DNA from: Camellia lanceoleosa
Taxonomy: Eukaryota; Streptophyta; Magnoliopsida; Ericales; Theaceae
DNA: 64,000 nucleotides
Direction: 5' to 3'
Assembly (NCBI GenBank): GCA_025200525.1
Contig: CM045770.1
Coordinates: 129,794,200 to 129,858,199, forward strand
The notes under the pieces were generated by a model. The model was given only the letters and a program-made list of their open reading frames with translations. It made no database searches and was not told the DNA's origin. This document shows positions 63,646 through 64,000 of the stretch, piece by piece. The stretch's first letter is position 1. Every line of letters starts with the position of its first letter. The position numbers were made by a program, and so were the translations under genes.

Positions 63646-64000
63646 GGGAGTATTGAGGGGGGTATATTGCTCGAACCGACCGGGGGGTCTGGTTGCGGCC
63701 GGACGGTCGGCACGAGGGGGTCGGTCAGCATAGCGGGATGTTTGGTTATGATCTTAGGGTGTTCTTTGGGTTCTTGGTCTTTTCTTTTTTCTCCGGGGTG
63801 AGATATTTAGTTGTGGAGTCTGCCGAGCGGCCAGAGAGTACTCGGCGTTCATATACTTCTGGGCTTTGGAGAGCAAGGCTGCCATGGATGTCGGGGGGTT
63901 CTTGGAGAGGGAGAAGAGGAATCGGATGATCGAGACCCGGCCATGAAGGCTGTGAGGATGACCTTATCGTCATTTTCAAGAACTTGTAAGGCCGGTGTTG
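63646..64000 (-). pseudogene. Tat gag core, cut by window edge
   Basis: Minus-strand reading shows VLENDDKVILTAFMAG, then in a second frame SKNPPTSMAALLSKAQKYMN, then RPPGRFEQYTPLNTP leading into the next frame. These are the conserved late gag blocks of Tat elements. At least one frameshift and one stop lie here; the N-terminal gag and 5' LTR are outside the window. Confidence 0.75.

Larger units (their letters stand above)
50501..64000 (-). mobile_element. Tat-lineage Ty3/gypsy retrotransposon, minus orientation, truncated by window end
   Basis: The polyprotein reads right to left from gag at the window edge through protease, RT, two RNase H-type regions and integrase, to about 59.4 kb. 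A long 3' region follows with an antisense ORF and minisatellites, ending in a 3' LTR at the left. A second, archaeal-type RNase H plus extra DNA between integrase and the 3' LTR that carries an antisense ORF is characteristic of Tat elements (Retand, Grande, Ogre group). The coding line has frameshifts in RT and gag. A 3.7-kb solo LTR sits in the antisense ORF. The 5' LTR lies outside the window, so LTR divergence cannot be judged. Confidence 0.85.

Overview
The window looks like repeat-rich nuclear DNA from a flowering plant, probably a woody eudicot (that last step is inference). It is packed with plant-type transposable elements: Tat and chromovirus Ty3/gypsy retrotransposons, a Copia-type solo LTR, LINE, hAT, Mutator-like (MULE), CACTA, Stowaway and Tourist-like elements. 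The only cellular-gene sequence I can recognise is captured fragments of plant genes, TFIIB and probably cytochrome c6A. I found no intact host gene, rRNA, tRNA or CRISPR array. Nearly every coding remnant carries stops, frameshifts or lost catalytic residues.

Layout. 1-8.9 kb: small MITEs and a 4.45-kb non-autonomous LTR element (1754-6202) that keeps only a gag frame plus two tandem arrays. 8.9-27.6 kb: a nest readable from target-site duplications. A small palindromic element (8889-27643) was entered by a hAT transposon (9596-25530). The hAT was entered by a MULE carrying a TFIIB fragment (10193-11310) and by a Ty3/gypsy chromovirus (12465-23797). The chromovirus was entered by another retrotransposon, now a solo LTR (17314-19932). 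The arms of the outer element carry further MITEs and a second MULE. 27.6-34 kb: AT-rich DNA, a third copy of a foldback MITE, a 2.55-kb solo LTR and a Stowaway MITE.

34-47.7 kb: several head-to-tail copies of an unclassified short repeat, broken by a Copia-type solo LTR, a minus-strand LINE (itself hit by CACTA and hAT-type insertions) and an 8.7-kb MULE (37937-46682). This MULE is the most interesting object. It carries a minus-strand MULE transposase pseudogene, a convergent multi-exon plant mobile domain (PMD) gene on the plus strand, and a minus-strand exon matching the C-terminus of cytochrome c6A, all inside terminal inverted repeats with a 9-bp target duplication.

47.7-64 kb: a degenerate LTR-like stretch, then a large Tat-lineage Ty3/gypsy element in minus orientation that runs off the right edge. 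Its gag-protease-RT-RNase H-integrase region is on the minus strand (59.4-64 kb). A plus-strand antisense ORF of the Transposase_28 type lies between integrase and the 3' LTR and is split by a 3.7-kb solo LTR (52767-56504). GC-rich minisatellites flank the antisense ORF.

All assignments come from reading the sequence and from family knowledge; no database search was run.
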